Source: Pseudomonas fluorescens (lineage in GTDB: Bacteria > Pseudomonadota > Gammaproteobacteria > Pseudomonadales > Pseudomonadaceae). From it: DNA of 64,000 bases. The notes under the pieces are model-generated. The model saw only the letters and a program-made list of their open reading frames with translations. It made no database searches and had not been told where the DNA came from. The DNA lies in NCBI RefSeq assembly GCF_001307275.1, contig NZ_CP012831.1, positions 5,324,501 to 5,388,500 on the forward strand, given 5' to 3'. Numbering within the stretch: position 1 is the stretch's first letter; each line of letters starts with the position of its first letter. The position numbers were made by a program, and so were the translations under genes. This document shows, in pieces, positions 1 through 8,400 of this stretch.

Positions 1-2
1 TG

Positions 3-251
3 CAGGCGAGCGATAAGCAACCGGCGGCCAAGTTCCGCGCCAGTTGTGAATCCTTCGCCAACATGCCGGTCGCGCTTGGTGGCGAAGCGGGCAGGATCAC
101 CTACTCGCAAACCTGCCCGGAGAATCCCCAGGGCACCTGTGTGAATGTGAACGGGCAGGGCGTGGACTTTTATTACTACAAGCGTACCGCTGAGCTGTTG
201 GACAGCACCCGCAAGAGTTGCGCCTTGAGCGGAGGTACGTGGAAGGAGTGA
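3..251 (+). CDS. C-terminal part of a secreted-looking hypothetical protein
   Basis: The frame is open at the left edge of the window, so only the last 82 residues are visible and the true start lies outside. The visible part has four well-spaced cysteines (in SCES, QTCPE, GTCVN and SCALS) and is rich in Asn, Gly and Tyr with no membrane segment. This would suit a small disulfide-bonded exported protein, but that is inference. It ends 54 bases before the end of a convergent lipoprotein gene. I do not recognise a family. Confidence 0.5.
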   Translation, partial: QASDKQPAAKFRASCESFANMPVALGGEAGRITYSQTCPENPQGTCVNVNGQGVDFYYYKRTAELLDSTRKSCALSGGTWKE

Positions 252-305
252 TCGGTGAAGGTTGGGGACAGGCTTGATGCTGCCCCCAACGGACGAGTCA
301 TTGCG

Positions 306-812
306 TCAGTAGACCCTGTAGTACTTCACGACGTCATCGACGAAATAAATGGTCAATACCGAACCTTGGGTCTGGCTTTGGCCCGTTTTCCCACCGGTCA
401 CGCTGCTGACGTCGTTGGCCACGGTCTGTGCCTTGTACAGTTGTGCCGAGGTGTCGGCCATCTTCAGGCGTGTCTCGGGCGACACGTACTTATGGGCCAG
501 CTTCATGTACTTATCCAGGCCCTCATCACTCTTTTCATAGGTCCAGTTCGACTCGTTGCTGGCGCTGGTCGAATTGAGCTCTTCATTCGTCGGCGCGCCG
601 AACATTTGGGTGATCTGGCCTTTTGTCGTCTTGCCCGGAATGATCGTTTGCTTGAGGTAAGAGACGTCGTATTTCTGGGCGCCCTGATTCAAGGTGCCCA
701 TCAAGTTGCCCAAGTTGCCCAAGTCACCGGTGTTTGCACAACCGTTGAGTACGCCCGCCAGCACGCACAGCGCCAATCCATTTCTAAGTGTTTTTCCATA
801 TTCGAAGGACAT
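306..812 (-). CDS. Predicted outer-membrane lipoprotein, BamE/SmpA-like
   Basis: A 168-residue protein with a basic N-terminus, a hydrophobic stretch (residues about 11-22) and a lipobox V-L-N-G-C, so Cys25 is the likely lipidated residue. After a Gly/Asn/Leu-rich linker, the segment 'IIPGKTTKGQITQMFGAP' resembles the start of the small SmpA/OmlA/BamE fold ('pG.Tk.qv...lG.P'). The C-terminus 'LTIYFVDDVVKYYRVY' looks like its last strand. By family it would be anchored in the outer membrane facing the periplasm. A specific partner cannot be named. The next gene upstream is 300 bases away, so it is probably transcribed alone. Confidence 0.7.
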   Translation of the reverse strand: MSFEYGKTLRNGLALCVLAGVLNGCANTGDLGNLGNLMGTLNQGAQKYDVSYLKQTIIPGKTTKGQITQMFGAPTNEELNSTSASNESNWTYEKSDEGLDKYMKLAHKYVSPETRLKMADTSAQLYKAQTVANDVSSVTGGKTGQSQTQGSVLTIYFVDDVVKYYRVY

Positions 813-827
813 GATGACTTACCTTGA

Positions 828-1128
828 GTTAATGTCAGGACCATTCCATTTCAACCGCACAGACGGTGAAGTTGACCCAGCATTGCGCCGCCTGTGGACT
901 TATTTAATCCATAGGCTGCGCACGCCATGACGTTTCGATAGGCACAGTGATACTGCACGGCGAATGGCGCGTTGGCTTTCTTTATGATTGGCTGTTCGAA
1001 CAGCCTTTGTATGGAACGCCCACAGCTTAGGGGGAGAGTACTGGGCGAAGCTATAGTACAAGTGTGCTATGGCCTGGGGGACTGGCAGGGAGGGTAATGC
1101 TCAATGAGTATTTGCAGCTGTTACACAT
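828..1128. other. Non-coding stretch with a 16-base perfect palindrome
   Basis: No convincing gene lies between the lipoprotein start and the end of the response regulator gene. The only clear structure is the perfect palindrome GGCTGTTCGAACAGCC at 990-1005. It could form a six-pair hairpin with a TCGA loop, followed by TTTGT. It may be a weak terminator or an operator upstream of the lipoprotein gene; neither can be shown here. Confidence 0.4.
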
Positions 1129-1767
1129 TTAATTGTCTTGTTTTTCCGACCATCCTCCATTGCTTGGAAAGTTGGAAAATTGCGCCGCGGCCGCCGCGCG
1201 CGTGGGGACACCCAGGGATTTGAGCAGGCTCGAGACATGGATGCGCACCGTGAACGGGGAAATGCCCAGGTCCCGGGCTATTTCCTTGTTGGTCTTGCCG
1301 GCCGCGATCAACCCAAGCACTTGCCGTTGGCGTACGGTCAGCTGGGAAAGCGCATCGTCCAGTACCGAATTTTCGGCTTGATACTTCACCACCACTTCGC
1401 CTTCGCGTATTGCCATGATGGCGTCGGCAATATCGGAAGGGTCGATATTCTTGCCGATGAAACCGTCGGCACCCAGCGCCATCACCTGGGAAATAACCTC
1501 GATGTCATCCATCATTGAAACCACAATAATGGAGGTCCGTTTGAACTCACTGCGCAACTGGCCTATGACTTGCAGCGATTTGATCCCGGGAAAGCGCAAG
1601 TCGAGTATCAGGGAGTCCACTTCCACCCCGGAACGCGCCAGCGCCAATACTTCATCCAGATTGCCAGCTTGTTCTATGGTGGCTGTCGGCAGAAGCCGTT
1701 CGATGGTTCTCAACATACCTTCACGAAACAAAGGATGGTCATCTGCCACAATGACTCTGCACGTCAT
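1129..1767 (-). CDS. NarL/FixJ-family response regulator
   Basis: A 212-residue two-domain regulator. The receiver (residues 1-120) has the acidic pair D9-D10, phosphoacceptor Asp56 in 'LILDLRFPG' and Lys106 in 'FIGKN'. The C-terminal LuxR-type HTH (about 140-205) shows the classic 'LTVRQRQVLGLIAAGKTNKEIA' start and 'SPFTVRIHVSSLLKSL' recognition helix. By family it binds DNA as a dimer when phosphorylated. It is divergent from the hybrid kinase whose start lies about 100 bases away, so the two very likely form one signalling pair. The layout resembles the Pseudomonas ErcS'/ErdR type, but the signal is unknown. Confidence 0.85.
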   Translation of the reverse strand: MTCRVIVADDHPLFREGMLRTIERLLPTATIEQAGNLDEVLALARSGVEVDSLILDLRFPGIKSLQVIGQLRSEFKRTSIIVVSMMDDIEVISQVMALGADGFIGKNIDPSDIADAIMAIREGEVVVKYQAENSVLDDALSQLTVRQRQVLGLIAAGKTNKEIARDLGISPFTVRIHVSSLLKSLGVPTRAAAAAQFSNFPSNGGWSEKQDN

Positions 1768-1863
1768 GCTTCAGATCCTTCTGACTTCAAGTTCGCACAT
1801 CGTAACCTAAACGACTCCCTTGGTTTTCAAGTTGATACAAACTTTCATGTTGGGAATATTCCT

Positions 1864-3477
1864 GTGACTATGACGGAAAAGAATAGCGAGCTTGATCAGG
1901 CGACATTGAGATTGACGGTCGGGGCGTGTACTGCGCTTTACATCATTGTGGTGGCCTTTCTGGCCAGCGACTTCGAAACCTATGTACCGATCCTGTGGTA
2001 CATGGCCTTTTTCTTCGGCGCCGCGGTCCCGCTGCGCATGGCGGTCAGGCGCTGGCCCGGGCACTTTTTCCTGCGTCGTCTTTTTGCCATGACCCTGGAT
2101 TACGCAAGCCTCGCCTTTGCCTTGATCGTCGGTGGGGAGGGCACGCTGCCGGTGTACGCGGCATTGCTCTGGGTCACGTTGGGCAATGGCATGCGCTTCG
2201 GCTCGCGCTACCTGGCGCTGGCAACCGTTCTCGCGCTGTCGACACTGGGGGTGATTTTCCTGCTCACGCCGTTCTGGCGTGGCCAGCCCTATCTGTTCCT
2301 GACGTTGATCGTCACCACCATCGTGGTGCCTGCCTACGCGCATATCCTGCTGACCCGTACCCGCATCGCTTCGGAAGAGGCGATTGCCGCGAACCAGGAA
2401 AAATCCCGCTTCCTGGCCCAGGCCAGCCATGACTTGCGCCAGCCGATCCACTCGATCGGCTTGTTCACCGCCTGCCTGCGCGATGCCCGTTTGGGCCAGG
2501 AAGAGCTGCGACTGGTGGACAACATCGACCGTTCGCTGCACATCGTGTCGCAGCTGTTTCGTTCGATCCTGGACATCTACACCCTCGACAACGGGCAGCT
2601 TGAACCCCAGGCCGAACCCGTGCACCTGGGCGCGCTGCTCCAGGATGTGGTCAAGCAGAACACCGAAGCCGCCCGCTGGGCCGGTGTCGAGTTGCGCCTG
2701 CGGCCTTGCCGGCACTGGGTCAGCGTCAATGCCGGTTTGTTGGCTACCATGGTGCAGAACCTGGTTTCCAATACGCTCAAATATGCCCCCGGCCAACCGG
2801 TGTTGATCGGTGTGCGTCCGAAAGGCAGTGGCCTGGCCATCGTCATCTACGACAAGGGCCGGGGCATTGCCGCCGAACATCTGCCTGAGGTGTTCAAGGA
2901 GTTTTATCGGGTACGCCATGTCCGTGACAAGGATGTCGAGGGGCTGGGCCTGGGGTTGTCCATCGTCAAGCGAATCAGCCACCTGATCAATCTGGACATC
3001 CAGCTGGACTCCCGGCTCGGCCAGGGCACGCGCGCCACGATCCAAGGGCTGGAAAGGGTCGCGCCAAGGGCTGTGGTGGACAGACCGGTGCCCACGCAAA
3101 GCCGTTTGCAGGGCTTGCGGGTGTGCCTGGTGGAGGATGACGCCAACGTGCTGATGGCGACGTCGGCGCTGTTGGAGAAGTGGGGATGCGAAGTGGAAAC
3201 CCACAGCGACGGGGTGGGTGTGACCAGCGACTGCGACATCATCATTGCCGACTTCGACCTGGGTACGAAAGTCTCGGGGGCCGAATGCATTGCCGCGATT
3301 CGCGAACAGCGAGGCTGGGAAGTCCCCGCCATGATCATGACCGGCCATGAAATCGAAAGAATTCGCCACGCCCTGCACCACATGAACATTTCAATCCTGG
3401 CCAAGCCCGTGCGGCCTCCGGAGTTGCGGGTGACCTTGCTCGAATTGACCAAGCATTTCGCCAGTGTCAGGCCATGA
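1864..3477 (+). CDS. Membrane hybrid sensor histidine kinase with C-terminal receiver
   Basis: A 537-residue kinase. The N-terminal part (about 20-165) holds five to six hydrophobic segments and no large periplasmic loop, so the sensor is probably within the membrane. The H-box 'ASHDLRQPIHSIGLF' puts the phosphorylated His at 189. N-box 'MVQNLVSNTLKYAP' and G-boxes 'DKGRGIA' and 'GLGLGLSIVKR' complete the ATPase domain. A receiver follows (about 415-535) with acidic 'VEDDAN', phosphoacceptor in 'IADFDLG' and Lys in 'LAKPVRP'. I chose GTG 1864 because GGGAA lies seven bases upstream; ATG 1870 is the alternative. It is divergent from the NarL-type regulator, its likely partner. The 'HDLRQP' H-box is typical of a hybrid-kinase subgroup common in Pseudomonas. 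Confidence 0.85.
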   Translation: MTMTEKNSELDQATLRLTVGACTALYIIVVAFLASDFETYVPILWYMAFFFGAAVPLRMAVRRWPGHFFLRRLFAMTLDYASLAFALIVGGEGTLPVYAALLWVTLGNGMRFGSRYLALATVLALSTLGVIFLLTPFWRGQPYLFLTLIVTTIVVPAYAHILLTRTRIASEEAIAANQEKSRFLAQASHDLRQPIHSIGLFTACLRDARLGQEELRLVDNIDRSLHIVSQLFRSILDIYTLDNGQLEPQAEPVHLGALLQDVVKQNTEAARWAGVELRLRPCRHWVSVNAGLLATMVQNLVSNTLKYAPGQPVLIGVRPKGSGLAIVIYDKGRGIAAEHLPEVFKEFYRVRHVRDKDVEGLGLGLSIVKRISHLINLDIQLDSRLGQGTRATIQGLERVAPRAVVDRPVPTQSRLQGLRVCLVEDDANVLMATSALLEKWGCEVETHSDGVGVTSDCDIIIADFDLGTKVSGAECIAAIREQRGWEVPAMIMTGHEIERIRHALHHMNISILAKPVRPPELRVTLLELTKHFASVRP

Positions 3478-3651
3478 GCCCACCATTCCATTTTATGAAA
3501 CGGTGGATTGCAGTTCGTGCGTATTCCTGCGCAACCGCTTTGGGCAGAAGATAACGCCAGCCACTTGCACACCCGTGCAAACGATGGCGGAGAATCCCCA
3601 ACCGTAGCGCACTGGCGCAGGCGTTCATGCTGCGAGCGCGAGGAGTAGCTG

Positions 3652-5706
3652 ATGGACGAAGCCTTGCAAGCAAAAAACTCGCCCTGGCACGAAGGAGAGC
3701 TGACCTTGCAGCGCTCCGTCGGGGCTGTCGACATGATGGCCAGTGTCGGCCAACGGCAACTGGCGCGTACGTGGATGCCGGACCAGCACCGGGAGTTCTA
3801 CGCCCAACTGCCTTTCGTGGTGCTGGGGGCGGTGGACCGGCAAGGCGACGTGTGGGCGACCCTGCGCGCGGGACAACCGGGTTTCATGAATTCGCCCGAT
3901 CCGCAGACCCTGCACATCAACCTCGAGCCCGAGCCGAACGACCCCGCCCAGGAAGGCATGGGCGAGGGGGATGCCATCGGCATGCTGGGGATCGAGTTGC
4001 ACACCCGTCGGCGTAATCGCATGAATGGCGTGGTGCGCCGTCAGCTTGCCCCAGGGCTGGAGATTGCAGTGAGCCAGGCCTATGGCAACTGCCCTCGCTA
4101 CATCAACCTGCGCCAGTATCAATTTGTCGACCCACAGGCGGTCGCGCCGCGGCAGTTGAGCGTGTCAGACCCGCTGGTCCGGCGCCTGGTGACGGCGGCC
4201 GATTCGTTTTATATCGCCACCTACGTGGTGCGCGATGGCGAGCGGCAGGTCGATGCTTCTCACCGTGGCGGCAAGCCAGGGTTTGTGCGCATGGATGAAG
4301 ACGGGTCGCTGACCATTCCGGATTTTTCCGGCAATCTGTTCTTCAACACCCTGGGCAACATCCTGCTCAACCCGCGGGCCGGGCTGGTGTTCGTCGATTT
4401 CCAGACCGGCGATCTGCTGCAAATGAGTGGCTCGGCGCAAGTCCTGCTGGACGATCCCGAGATCAATGCCTTCCAAGGCGCCGAGCGGCTGCTGCGCTTC
4501 ACACCGCAACGCATCGTCTATCGTCCGGCCGCCATCGCGCTGCGCTGGAAGGATCAGGATGAAGGCGATTCGCCCAATTCATTGATGACCGGCAGTTGGG
4601 AGCAAGCCGCAGAGCGTTTGCAGGCTGAGGCGCTGCGTAGCCGCTGGCGTGCGTTGCGGGTTGCGCGAGTCGTGGATGAGAGCCACAACATTCGTTCGTT
4701 CTACCTGCAGGCGAGCGATGGCTTGGGCTTGCCTCGGTTTGAAGCCGGGCAACATTTGCCGGTGCGGATCCAGCTGGAGGGGCAGAAAGCGCCGTCGATC
4801 CGAACCTATAGCGTTTCCAGTGCGCCGTCGGATGATTTCCTGCGCATCAGCGTCAAGCGCGATGGATCGGTGTCGTCCCACCTGCATGAGCAGGTGCGGG
4901 CGCTGCACGAGATCGAAGCGCGGGCGCCCCAGGGCCATTTCACCGTCCAGGCCACGGAGCGGCGTCCGTTGGTATTGCTGGCAGCGGGGGTGGGCATCAC
5001 GCCGTTGTTGTCGATGTTGCGCGAGGTGGTTTACCAGGGGCAACGCATCAGCCGCATGCGTCCGGTCTGGCTGCTGCAAAGCGCCCGCTCGGTGGCCGAC
5101 CTGGCGTTCCGTGAAGAGATCGACGAACTGGCCGCCCGTGCCGGCGACAAGCTCCAGGTTGTGCGCATGGTCAGCCAACCGCCCACCGAAGCGAAGGTTG
5201 GTGAAGATTATGATCTGGCGGGCCGGATCGATGTGGAACTGCTGAAGAAACTGCTGCCGCTCAACGACTACGACTTCTATCTGTGCGGGCCGGGCAGCTT
5301 TACCCAGGCGCTGTACGACGGGCTGCGCAAATTGCGCATCCCTGACGATCGCATCCATGCGGAAACCTTCGGTCCCTCCACCCTTGTGCGGGACATCGAA
5401 GTCAGCATGCCGGCGCCCCAGCAAGTGCCGGCCGCGACTGAAGCGGTGAAGGTCTTGTTCGCCAGTTCCGGCAAGGAGGCCCGTTGGGAGCCCGGCGGCG
5501 GAACGCTGCTGGAGCTGGCCGAAGCGCGCGGCCTGAACCCGGAATTCAGCTGCCGCGGCGGTTCCTGCGGCACCTGCAAAACCCGCTTGAGCCGCGGCCA
5601 GGTGCATTACCTGAGCCAGCCGGCCGAGCCGGTTGGCGAAGGCGAAGTGCTGATCTGTTGCGCGGTGCCGGCTCAAGGCAGCGAACCGTTGGTGCTTGAG
5701 GTCTAG
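3652..5706 (+). CDS. PNPOx-like flavoprotein fused to ferredoxin reductase and 2Fe-2S domain
   Basis: A 684-residue three-part oxidoreductase. The first about 300 residues resemble the pyridoxamine-phosphate-oxidase-like FMN-binding fold, with 'FVRMDEDGSLTIPDFSGN' as a hallmark. Next comes an FAD/NAD(P) reductase module with FAD motif 'RTYSVSSAP', NAD(P) motif 'LLAAGVGITPLLSML' and 'YLCGPGSF'. The C-terminal plant-type ferredoxin domain has Cys634, Cys639, Cys642 and Cys669 or 670. Electrons would run NAD(P)H to FAD to 2Fe-2S to the N-terminal flavin site; the substrate is unknown. An AGGAG six bases before the ATG supports the start. The GST gene follows 130 bases later, so the two may answer to the same signal. 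Confidence 0.85.
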   Translation: MDEALQAKNSPWHEGELTLQRSVGAVDMMASVGQRQLARTWMPDQHREFYAQLPFVVLGAVDRQGDVWATLRAGQPGFMNSPDPQTLHINLEPEPNDPAQEGMGEGDAIGMLGIELHTRRRNRMNGVVRRQLAPGLEIAVSQAYGNCPRYINLRQYQFVDPQAVAPRQLSVSDPLVRRLVTAADSFYIATYVVRDGERQVDASHRGGKPGFVRMDEDGSLTIPDFSGNLFFNTLGNILLNPRAGLVFVDFQTGDLLQMSGSAQVLLDDPEINAFQGAERLLRFTPQRIVYRPAAIALRWKDQDEGDSPNSLMTGSWEQAAERLQAEALRSRWRALRVARVVDESHNIRSFYLQASDGLGLPRFEAGQHLPVRIQLEGQKAPSIRTYSVSSAPSDDFLRISVKRDGSVSSHLHEQVRALHEIEARAPQGHFTVQATERRPLVLLAAGVGITPLLSMLREVVYQGQRISRMRPVWLLQSARSVADLAFREEIDELAARAGDKLQVVRMVSQPPTEAKVGEDYDLAGRIDVELLKKLLPLNDYDFYLCGPGSFTQALYDGLRKLRIPDDRIHAETFGPSTLVRDIEVSMPAPQQVPAATEAVKVLFASSGKEARWEPGGGTLLELAEARGLNPEFSCRGGSCGTCKTRLSRGQVHYLSQPAEPVGEGEVLICCAVPAQGSEPLVLEV

Positions 5707-5716
5707 GGCTTGCGAT

Positions 5717-5735
5717 CATTTCACTGGGTGAAATG
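5717..5735. promoter_or_regulatory. Perfect palindrome upstream of the GST gene, LysR-type operator candidate
   Basis: CATTTCAC-TGG-GTGAAATG is an exact 8-base inverted repeat with a 3-base spacer, just after the oxidoreductase stop and about 100 bases before the GST start. The core TTTCAC-N3-GTGAAA has the size and symmetry of a LysR-type binding site, and two LysR genes lie just downstream. A small hairpin is the other reading, but it has no T-tract. Confidence 0.4.
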
Positions 5736-5836
5736 CTGGATTGTAAAAGCTGGTTATTCCACTGTCCGGAGCAGGAGCAGAGGATAGCCCCATCGACGCG
5801 ATCACCGCGTCGAGCCCAAACAACATGGAGTACGTC

Positions 5837-6466
5837 ATGCCTGAGAACGCGATCAAACTTTATCGCCACCCGTTGTCGGGTCACGCCCATCGTGTCGAGC
5901 TGATGCTCTCGCTGCTGGGCCTGCCGACCGAGCTGGTATTCGTGGACTTGATGAAAGGCGAGCACAAGACCCCGGAGTTCCTCGCCATCAACAGCTTCGG
6001 CCAGGTGCCGGTGATCGATGACAACGGTGTTGTGCTGGCCGACTCGAACGCGATTCTGGTCTACCTCGCGGCCAAATACGGCAAGGGCCAATGGCTGCCC
6101 GGCGATCCGCTCGCCCAGGCCCGGGTGCAGCGCTGGCTTTCGGTGGCCGCGGGCCAGATCAACCAGGGGCCGGCCAACGCCCGATTGATCACCGTGTTCG
6201 GCGCCGGCTATGACGCCGAAGATGCCATCAAGCGTTCCCACGCCCTGTTGAAGGTGATGGAGACGGAGCTGGGGCAAAGCCGGTTCCTGGCCGGTGAGCA
6301 ACCGACCATCGCTGACGTGGCCGCGTACACCTACGTGTCCCATGCACCGGAAGGCAACGTCGCGCTGACCGACTACCCGAACGTCCGTGCCTGGCTGGGC
6401 AGCATCGAAGCCTTGCCGAATTTCGTCGGCATGCAGCGCACCGCCAAGGGCTTGCAGCAAGCCTGA
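5837..6466 (+). CDS. Glutathione S-transferase family protein
   Basis: A 209-residue cytosolic GST. The N-terminal thioredoxin-like domain (about 1-80) begins 'LYRHPLSGHAHRVELML', with the Ser of PLSGH in the position that activates glutathione, and contains 'FGQVPVIDD', whose Pro is the conserved cis-proline, and the 'DSNAILVYLA' glutathione gamma-Glu site. The helical C-terminal domain includes 'LAGEQPTIADVAAYTYV', the N-capping box. ATG 5837 was preferred to 5825 because GGAG precedes it by six bases. The LysR gene just downstream is likely linked to it. The substrate cannot be told from sequence. Confidence 0.88.
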   Translation: MPENAIKLYRHPLSGHAHRVELMLSLLGLPTELVFVDLMKGEHKTPEFLAINSFGQVPVIDDNGVVLADSNAILVYLAAKYGKGQWLPGDPLAQARVQRWLSVAAGQINQGPANARLITVFGAGYDAEDAIKRSHALLKVMETELGQSRFLAGEQPTIADVAAYTYVSHAPEGNVALTDYPNVRAWLGSIEALPNFVGMQRTAKGLQQA

Positions 6467-6480
6467 GTCAAACCGCAGGA

Positions 6481-6508
6481 GCTTGCCGGGAGGCCTCTTC
6501 CGGCAAGC
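6481..6508 (+). terminator. Stem-loop after the GST gene
   Basis: GCTTGCCGG and CCGGCAAGC form a perfect nine-pair stem around a ten-base loop, 14 bases after the GST stop. There is no T-tract, so it may be a terminator or an mRNA-stabilising hairpin. Confidence 0.5.
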
Positions 6509-6565
6509 CTTGAGGCCGAAACCGCCACGTATGTTCAATCTCCCTCACGCAAGGCTGGATCACCC

Positions 6566-7486
6566 ATGGATCGCTTTCAGGAAATGCAGATTTTCATGGT
6601 GGTTGCCGAGGAGGAAGGGTTCGCCGCTGCCGCCCGGCGCTTGCGCATTTCGCCACCGAGCGTGACGCGGGCCATTGCGGCGATGGAAGAACGGATCGGC
6701 ACCCAACTATTGTCTCGTACCACCCGCAATGTGCACCTGACCGAAGCGGGGCAACGCTACCTGGAAGATTGCCGGCGGATCCTGAGTGAGCTCGAAGAGG
6801 CCGAGGAGGCCGCCGCCGGCAGCTACTCGATCCCGTGCGGGTATCTGACGGTTACCGCGCCGGTGCTGTTTGGCGAGTTGTACATCGCGCCCTTGCTGAC
6901 GGATTACCTGGATCGGTTTCCCTCGGTGCACCTCAATGCCTTGTTGGTCGACCGTGTGGTGAATATCGCGGACGAGGGCATCGATGTGGCGATCCGCATC
7001 GGCCATTTGCAGGAAAACAATCAGCACGCCATCAAGGTCGGTGAGGTACGCCAAGTGATTTGCGGCGCCCCGGCCTATTTCCAGCGCCATGGACGGCCAA
7101 GCCATCCTGGTGAGTTGAGCAAGGCCAATATCGTGATGTCTTCGGCCAGTCATTTGCTGAGCCACTGGCAGTTCATGGACGAAGCAAGCTCGCTGAGCCT
7201 GCGGGTTGACCCACGCCTGGTGGTGACCGCGAATCAGGCCGCGATCAATATCGCCCGCCAGGGCTGGGGCGTTACCCGGGTATTGTCCTATCAAGTGGCC
7301 CGGCAGGTCGCCGAGGGTGAACTGGAAGTGGTGCTCAAGGCTTTCGAACCACCGGCGTTGCCGATTCACGTGGTGTATCAGAAGAGCAATCGGGTGCCGG
7401 CCAAGGTGCGTACGTTCGTGGACTTCCTCGCCGATCGGCTGGGAGACGACGTCACGCTCAAGCCTGTCGTAAAAGGCACCGGCTGA
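6566..7486 (+). CDS. LysR-family transcriptional regulator
   Basis: A 306-residue LysR protein. The N-terminal winged HTH (residues 1-60) reads 'MQIFMVVAEEEGFAAAARRL' then 'SPPSVTRAIAAMEERIGTQL'. The C-terminal effector domain (about 90-300) has the 'LTVTAPVLFGELYIAPLL' start typical of the AaeR/DsdC-like subgroup. It starts about 100 bases after the GST gene and overlaps the next LysR gene by one base (TGATG), so the two are translationally coupled paralogues. Either could control the GST and oxidoreductase genes, for example through the palindrome at 5717-5735; that link is inference. Confidence 0.85.
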   Translation: MDRFQEMQIFMVVAEEEGFAAAARRLRISPPSVTRAIAAMEERIGTQLLSRTTRNVHLTEAGQRYLEDCRRILSELEEAEEAAAGSYSIPCGYLTVTAPVLFGELYIAPLLTDYLDRFPSVHLNALLVDRVVNIADEGIDVAIRIGHLQENNQHAIKVGEVRQVICGAPAYFQRHGRPSHPGELSKANIVMSSASHLLSHWQFMDEASSLSLRVDPRLVVTANQAAINIARQGWGVTRVLSYQVARQVAEGELEVVLKAFEPPALPIHVVYQKSNRVPAKVRTFVDFLADRLGDDVTLKPVVKGTG

Positions 7487-8397
7487 TGGCGCGCCACCAT
7501 GAAATGAGGGTATTCCACGCGCTGTCGCAGTGCTCCAGCCTCGCCTCGGCCGCCCAGCGCCTCAACGTCTCCGGACCGACCGTGATGCGTGCGGTCGCTC
7601 GACTGGAAGCGCGACTGGGTGTGCAGCTGCTGTCACGAAGCACGCGCGGGGTGGCGCTGACGGAAGCCGGGGTCGGCTTCATGGCTGATTGTTCACGCAT
7701 TCTCCAGGCCGTTGACGAGGCTGAAGCATCGGCCAAGGGCTGGCATGTCCAGGCCCAGGGCAATCTGACGATTCTGTTGCCCACCTTGTTCAGCCGTTAT
7801 GTCATGGCCCCGGTATTGGCCGGCTACATGGATCACTTCCCCGAGATCAGGCTATTGGCCCACTACCATGATCGTTTCCCGAACATGCATGAGGAAGGGC
7901 TGGATGTCGCGGTGTTGGTAGGGCATCTACCCAGTTGCTCATTGATCGCACGACCTGTCGGCAGCGTTCGCTCGCTCGTCTGCGCCAGTCCTGGTTATCT
8001 GGCGATGTATGGTGAGCCGGTTGTGCCGCAGGATCTGCACGATCACCGCCTGATCGCCACGCAGGCCAACCAGGACTGGGTCCAGTGGTCTTTTCAACAG
8101 CAGGGCGAGACCAACGGCTTCAAGGCCCGCACGCGGCTCAGTTGCGCCACGCTACAGGCGGCCATCGACGCAGCAGCTCATGGGGCCGGGTTGACGCGTT
8201 GCTTGAGCTATCCGTTGTACGACTATCTGAGCAGCGGACGCTTGCGCAGGGTCTTGCAAGCCTATGAACCACCCTCCATGCCCGTGCAGGTGGTCTACCG
8301 TGAAAGGCGCAAGGCGCCGATGCGGGTGCGCAGTTTCGTGGACTACATCGTCGAGCACCTGCGCGAGCACCCGGCCCTGCGAGCGGATATCTCTTGA
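7486..8397 (+). CDS. LysR-family transcriptional regulator (second of an overlapping pair)
   Basis: A 303-residue LysR protein: HTH in residues 1-60 ('VFHALSQCSSLASAAQRLN', 'SGPTVMRAVARLEARLGVQ'), effector domain after about residue 90 ('LTILLPTLFSRYVMAPVLAGY'). It resembles its upstream neighbour along its whole length, including the shared ends 'SRTTRNVHLTEAG' and 'SRSTRGVALTEAG', so the pair probably arose by tandem duplication. Translation is coupled by a one-base overlap. It is convergent with the AraC gene, whose end lies three bases away. Confidence 0.85.
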   Translation: MARHHEMRVFHALSQCSSLASAAQRLNVSGPTVMRAVARLEARLGVQLLSRSTRGVALTEAGVGFMADCSRILQAVDEAEASAKGWHVQAQGNLTILLPTLFSRYVMAPVLAGYMDHFPEIRLLAHYHDRFPNMHEEGLDVAVLVGHLPSCSLIARPVGSVRSLVCASPGYLAMYGEPVVPQDLHDHRLIATQANQDWVQWSFQQQGETNGFKARTRLSCATLQAAIDAAAHGAGLTRCLSYPLYDYLSSGRLRRVLQAYEPPSMPVQVVYRERRKAPMRVRSFVDYIVEHLREHPALRADIS

Positions 8398-8400
8398 TGG

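Noticed and set aside
255..827. 190-codon plus-strand frame opposite the lipoprotein
   Set aside because: The minus strand has a signal sequence, lipobox and BamE-like segment; this frame has none.
990..1005. GGCTGTTCGAACAGCC considered as a LexA box
   Set aside because: The Pseudomonas LexA site is CTGT-N8-ACAG; here the half-sites are only four bases apart.
1570..1863. N-terminal extension of the hybrid kinase
   Set aside because: The first 98 residues overlap the divergent response regulator and its promoter and look random; GTG 1864 has a good ribosome site.
1807..3381. 524-codon open frame on the minus strand opposite the hybrid kinase
   Set aside because: Its product is Arg/Gln/His-rich with no family features, and the plus strand encodes a clear kinase with all motifs; it is a high-GC shadow.
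4579..5676. 365-codon minus-strand frame opposite the oxidoreductase
   Set aside because: Complementary to a well-supported gene with cofactor motifs; low-complexity product.
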